From: Chenopodium formosanum
Taxonomy: Eukaryota; Streptophyta; Magnoliopsida; Caryophyllales; Amaranthaceae
Assembly: GCA_024500155.1 (NCBI GenBank)
Contig: CM044874.1
Coordinates: 6,153,001 to 6,217,000, forward strand
DNA length: 64,000 nt
Direction: 5' to 3'
In this document: one piece after another, positions 59,427 through 64,000 of the stretch
Layout: each line of letters begins with the position of its first letter
Numbering within the stretch: position 1 is the first letter of the stretch
Made by a program: the position numbers and the translations under genes
The notes under the pieces: generated by a model
The model's input: the letters and a program-made list of their open reading frames with translations, nothing else
What the model was told of the DNA's origin: nothing
Databases searched by the model: none

Positions 59427-59444
59427 TGGCGACTCCATTGGGGA
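59427..59444 (+). other. Family Y primer-binding site
   Basis: TGGCGACTCCATTGGGGA lies five bases after the LTR end. TGGCG suits a tRNA 3' end complement; the tRNA is not assigned. Confidence 0.65.
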
Positions 59445-61094
59445 GGATTTCCATTTTAATTCCTGAAACTTATTTCGGCAATGATTTAGAATGCGTGGAT
59501 GAGACTCGAAAAGTTTTAAGTATTTCATGTGCGTAATTTTGATTAACATTATTGTCATATGCATAAAAAAAGATCTCATTGGAAAGACCATCCGTAATGA
59601 GTTAAAACATAAGTTTTTTACATGTAGGAAATTTGAGGAATATCTTTCACAACTAGGATCGAAATAATGCTGCGCGAAACTGGAAAATTTTATCAAGCAC
59701 AGAAAGCTGCTGAGGCATGTAAGAACTGGCGTCTAGAGAGCAGAGTCTGTCGCCGACGATATGACTTTGTTGCCAGGCAACAGAGCCATATTGCGGCGAC
59801 AACCTCTGTTTGCTGGCGCCAAGTTCTTCCAATACCGAGCCAGAAATATGCGTTCTAATTTTGACCAGTTTTTAGCACTATTTGCTGGATTCTACTTCCT
59901 GATTGAGTTTTTCTCACTTTTCTGAAACCTATATGTGTTCTACATATGGACATAACCCTCTGGGAATTCATGCTCCATCTACCTAATTGAACGCTCTGTG
60001 CAACAAAGGGTACACCCGAGAATGTTGAAATCACCAAACCATGGAAGCGAGTTTTTAACTCGCGGTGTCCCATCCACTCACGCCAACCCTTCAAAAGGTA
60101 AGGCTTTCGCGCGGTGCATCCGGACAATTAACCATGGACCCTCTTTGACTAACCCATATCCTGAACTTTAGAGAACTAGAGCCATGGTTAGGTTGCAAAC
60201 TCATTGCATCATATTTTGCCTACTTGCCTAATTGTGCATTATTTGTTGTGCATACTCTATGTGTTTTTCCTAACCGTTTGTTGACTTGTGTTTAAGCCTT
60301 AAATAAACTGATTAATGACTAAAAGGACTTTGTCTAATTAATTAATTAATTAATTTGAGTAATTAAAGTCTAATAATTTAATTGGAATTGACTTCGTACA
60401 GCTTTAGGCATGTCCCGTAGAGTTGAAACGATGAAAGCATTCCCAGATTAACGCTCCAGTAATGGCGCCACGATTTGGGCTGCAACATCACATCATGCTG
60501 TGCAACTCTTGGCGACATCTCTATCGTATGGAGCTGCACTGCAGAGTGCGGCGACAATTCTGTTGCTTTGGCGACTGTTCAGAATTTTACTCGAGTCATC
60601 ACGATGAGTCTAACTAAACAGTTTGCTAATCAATTCGATTGTTTTGTTAATAATAGTGTCTTTGCTAAGTCCTTAATTGAGTCTAGACACTAAGTCCCAT
60701 GGTCTTACACAAGAGTCTAAGCATGTCACCTACACTCACATATAAAGCACACACTAATATGTACATACACTTTGACCATGTCTAAGAGAGTCATGTATGC
60801 GCATGTTTTCCGTTATTTTTTTAGGGGGGCAAGTCGGATAATAATCCTCCAATTAAACCACTTGTTTTACCCTTATACCTTATACTTGATCCCAAAAATA
60901 AACACCCTATTTTTGCTTTTTTCTTTTTCTTTATAAACCCGTAAAGTCAAAGTCAATTCGAGTCAAGTCATTAAAATAAAAATGGTTTAATTTACAGCGC
61001 GTGATCAAGAAAGGAAGGGCGTTTGATCAAAGACAACCTTTTTGTTCAAGTATAACTTTTTGAAAAACCAATCGCTCGAAAAAGGAAAGCTAAA
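59445..61094. other. Y leader region, no gene seen
   Basis: About 1.65 kb between the PBS and gag. Long leaders occur in Ogre-type elements. The open frames here are short and not protein-like. Confidence 0.55.
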
Positions 61095-62766
61095 ATGACA
61101 ATGGCAACTCAGGAAGAAGTCAACGAACTTAAGAATCAATTGACTGACGTAACTGAAGTGTTGAAGGCTTTAAGTCTTCAAATCAATGACCTTGTGAAGC
61201 AACAACAAATGGAGCTTATGCAAGAAAGCTTGAGCAAGCCATCTACTGATTACAAGTTCCAAGGCATTAGTTCACAAGGGGTCTCGGTGGACAAAGAGCT
61301 TCTTCCGCAGAAGTTCAATGCCAACGACATCCCAAAATTCAAAGCAACTGATAATCCTTATTTTCATTTAAGAGATTTTGAAACAATAAAGAGTATTAAG
61401 GGTATTGATAAATAAGTATTTCCTTCTTTATTTTCCTTATCTCTTGAAATCTTTTGCCAACAATGGTTCTTCTCTCTTGACAAAGAGAAAACCTCTACTT
61501 GGGAATCAATAGTAAACGCTTTCATTGACAGGTATAAGTGCAATATTCAAATTGAAACTGATCATAGGGAACTTGAAATGTTAAAACAGAAAGAGAATGA
61601 AGGTTTTACCTCTTTCTTCAATAAATGGAGAGAAACCTCTGCTAGGATGATTGAAGTACCAAGCGAAAATGAATCTGGGAGGATGTTCATCAAGAACCTT
61701 CAAGAAAAGTAATCCAAGCATCTGAAATATCAAAGCAATCTACACACCTTCAAGGCTGTTTATGATATTGGGATTAACATTGAAGACGACCTTGCTAAAC
61801 AGAAAGCTGCTAATAATAACTCCAACAGTGGCTGGAAAGGCAAGAAGAACGACAATCCTTCTTCTTCCAAAACCACCCACTCAAACAACGTTAGCACCTT
61901 TAATTTGAGTGAAGTCCTTGCTATGAACAACCAAGGACAAAAGAAACCATTTAGGAGAAAATTTACTCCTATTGGTATGAGTTATGACACTTCATTTGAC
62001 CGACTGAATGCAAAAGGTCTTATAACTCCTATTGAACCATTTGAGGACCCACCAGTTGAAAAGAGGACAACTAATTGGAAACCTATGCACACTGCAAATA
62101 CCACCAAGGTAGGGGCCATCTCACTAAGAATTGTTGGAAGCTTAAAGAAGCTATCCAAGATTTAATTGATAACAACAAGCTACCATTGCCCCATGCCAGT
62201 AAGAAGCCAAACATCGACAATGCACCTCTCTCCCATACCTTGGCCATCTCTAATGAGGAAAATGATGTTGATCCTTCATCTCTCATCAAACTTATTGAGG
62301 AAATTCATGCTGTCGAAGAAGAAGAGAAGTGTTTTTCGATGCCATGGATGATTTTCCAGAACCAGCAAGCAAGGAAGACGTGCAAATGCTCATATGGTCC
62401 ATGTGGGAGGGAATAGACTTACTACGCGAGGCTCTTGAATTTGCAAAGAAACAAGGAGAGGAACTTCAGAAAAAGTGCGATAAAGCTCCACCCATGAAGA
62501 AGAAAACATTCCTTCTCCAAGTAATTGACACACCCAAGAAGAGTAATAAACTTTATACTCCAATTGGGACTACTTATGCTAAAGTGTTCAAAATGCTCTC
62601 CGAGAATGGTAAGGTCAAACCTTTCGAACCGAGACCATTTGAATCTCTAAAAAGGATAGATAGGTTCTACTGTCCATACCATAAATCAGGAGGACATACC
62701 ATTGAAAACTGTTTTAAATTCAAAGATTTAATTCAGATTATGATTGATGATGAAAAGCTAGTTTAA
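61095..62766 (+). pseudogene. Y gag (Ogre/Tat type), several breaks
   Basis: ATG 61098 or 61095 starts MTMATQEEVNELKNQLTDV, a coiled-coil-like N-terminus. A TAA at 61413-61415 stops the frame, which continues with STWESIVNAFIDRYKCNIQ and SFFNKWRETSARM (gag capsid). Further stop near 61710. Two zinc-knuckle-like motifs follow in different frames: CKYHQGRGHLTKNCWKL (about 62085-62135) and CPYHKSGGHTIENCFKF (about 62670-62720). Two such knuckles in series suit the Ogre/Tat lineage. Frames change near 62100 and 62330. A TAA at 62764-62766 ends the last frame. Confidence 0.85.
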
Positions 62767-63561
62767 ATCCCACAAGAAGAAGACATAAGCATTAACAAGG
62801 TTTGGGACAACGATGAAGAAGACGTCTACCTAAAAGACCTAGAAAAACCTCCTCTTTTAGTGTCATATTCGGTAGGTGATTTTTGGGAGGAAGAGGATTC
62901 ACCTATTGACGTCCTCATAAGATTTGGGAGAATGCAACCTCCCATTTCTACACAACCCATTCCAACCGTGCAACAAGTTTCCATACCTATCATAGAAAAC
63001 AATGACATTGTCAAACAATTCAAAAAGACCAAGGTCAAGATGAATGTATGGAAACTCCTAGCTACGTCTCGAGAACATAGGTTGGCGGTAAGGAATGCTT
63101 TGGATAAGATAGGGATAGATTCCGACACCACTCTTGAGGGGTTGGCTAACTTCCTTATGAGTGATCTCCCTAGTCCTATCAACTTGATCACCTTTTTTGA
63201 CAAAGATTTACCTCCAGAAGGTGACAAGAATTACAAGGCACTAAGCCTCACAGTAGTATGCAAGAGAATGAACGTTCCAATGACTCTTGTAGACAATGGA
63301 TCGGCAATTAATGTCTTTCCTCTCAAAACTACGAGGATATTAGGTATAAGGGATGAAGATTTAACCCCATCAACACAAGGAATAAGAGCTTACAAAAATA
63401 CTCGTCGCCAAGCCCTTGGTAAAATCACTATGAATGTAACGGCGGGGGCAATAGAACATGCCACTACTTTCCAAGTGGTAGATATTAAAGCTTCATTCAA
63501 TTTGTTGTTGGGATGCCCTTGGCTTCATGACCTCAAGGCCATCCCTTCATCTCTTCACTAA
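62767..63561 (+). pseudogene. Y aspartic protease domain
   Basis: Frame 62860-63561 has MTLVDNGSAINVFPL, the active site with DNG instead of DTG, as is usual in Ogre-type elements. Then TPSTQGIRAYKNTRRQALG and FNLLLGCPWLHDLKAIPSSL. A stop at 63559-63561 interrupts it. Confidence 0.87.
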
Positions 63562-64000
63562 CAAGTAAAAGCAATAGTTGGAGGAATCCCCATCACAATC
63601 AATGCTTCGCCTATGAGCTGAGGATTAAAGCTATAGAAAATCTGATCATTAATGTGGAGCATGATGAAGATGATGAAGACTTGTGGGGCTTTAATGAAGA
63701 GGTCTCCTTAATCGAGGAGGATGAAAGGACCCCTCTCTGTCACGACCCCCACTCCAATATGACAGTAAACGCTATTCTCAAGAGACAAGGGCACTTTCCT
63801 AGAATGACTCTAGGAAAGAAGAAGGAGATAGCAAAACAGCTGAAATTACACGGCCTCCCTAAATTAGATACTTTCGGACTTGGTTTTGAACCGACTCGGG
63901 AAGATCTTAAGAGAGCCCGGGAAAGGTCTCAGGCACGTAGGAACGCTCGCACCCAAAAGAAAGCAATCCCAATGGATTAGTATCCTCTTACCCTTAATGG
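63562..64000 (+). pseudogene. Y pol, start of the linker before RT
   Basis: Frame 63654-63980 has acidic stretches, then GLGFEPTREDLKRARERSQ and NARTQKKAIPMD, followed by a TAG and YPLTLNG. It is homologous to the first residues kept in element X (57566 leftward). RT lies beyond the window. Confidence 0.8.

Larger units (their letters stand above)
45302..64000 (+). mobile_element. Family Y Ogre/Tat retrotransposon, runs off the window
   Basis: 5' LTR in two parts (45302-45904, 58139-59421; about 1.89 kb), PBS, then gag and protease relics on the plus strand. The 3' part and 3' LTR are outside the window, so no TSD can be checked. It is split by the X element. Confidence 0.85.

Noticed and set aside
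1..64000. tRNA or rRNA genes
   Set aside because: I saw no cloverleaf or rRNA-like segment; the tRNA-like pieces are primer-binding sites next to LTRs.

Overview
This is plant nuclear DNA: AT-rich, with GT..AG introns, TATA boxes, Stowaway and Tourist MITEs, Copia and Tat-lineage Gypsy LTR retrotransposons, a LINE and a FAR1-type Mutator-like element (MULE). The repeat types suggest a eudicot, possibly Caryophyllales, but that placement is a weak inference. Only one ordinary host gene is convincing: a LITTLE ZIPPER (ZPR3/4-like) gene on the minus strand at 2489-2737, with a leader intron and a TATA box near 3875.

From 3.9 to 14 kb the window is intergenic. It holds several MITEs, a 5'-truncated LINE with a 20-bp target duplication, and a short retroposon inside a Stowaway.

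From 14.1 to 32.4 kb there is a four-level nest. A Tourist-like MITE (14084-32406) is split by a Copia element (14166-32210, minus). The Copia element is split inside its integrase by a Tat-type Gypsy element (17290-30340, plus, TSD AGAAC). The Gypsy element's antisense accessory gene is split by a solo LTR (27032-28726, TSD CCTAC), here called family X.

From 32.4 to 43.6 kb there is one intact Stowaway (32455-32900). A second Stowaway (33332-43596) was opened at a (TA)n tract by a 9.6-kb MULE. The MULE carries a broken FAR1/MULE transposase on the plus strand and a Ulp1-like (C48) protease relic on the minus strand. A solo LTR of family Y (38999-40974, TSD CCTAT) sits inside the intron of the Ulp1 relic.

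From 45.3 kb to the end is a family-Y Ogre/Tat element (plus strand, gag and protease relics at 61-64 kb, running off the window). Its 5' LTR is split by a family-X Ogre/Tat element (45905-58133, minus, TSD CCTGG). The X element has lost most of its 5' LTR plus gag and protease. It keeps almost complete RT, RNase H and integrase reading frames, and on the opposite strand an apparently intact two-exon plant-mobile-domain (PMD) gene and a PMD relic.

Three points stand out. (1) Family X carries arrays of an 11-bp palindrome, CCGTG-W-CACGG, with a doubly changed variant CCGTC-A-GACGG. The copies are spaced 20-21 bp and the arrays sit just upstream of both the LTR TATA box and the PMD-gene TATA box. 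(2) The antisense gene of the Gypsy element has a start at 29280 whose product begins like the histone H3 tail (MARTKQTAR). (3) The MULE's introns and flanks are filled with a different palindrome that also shows paired arm changes. All three large elements carry an accessory gene antisense to the mobility genes.
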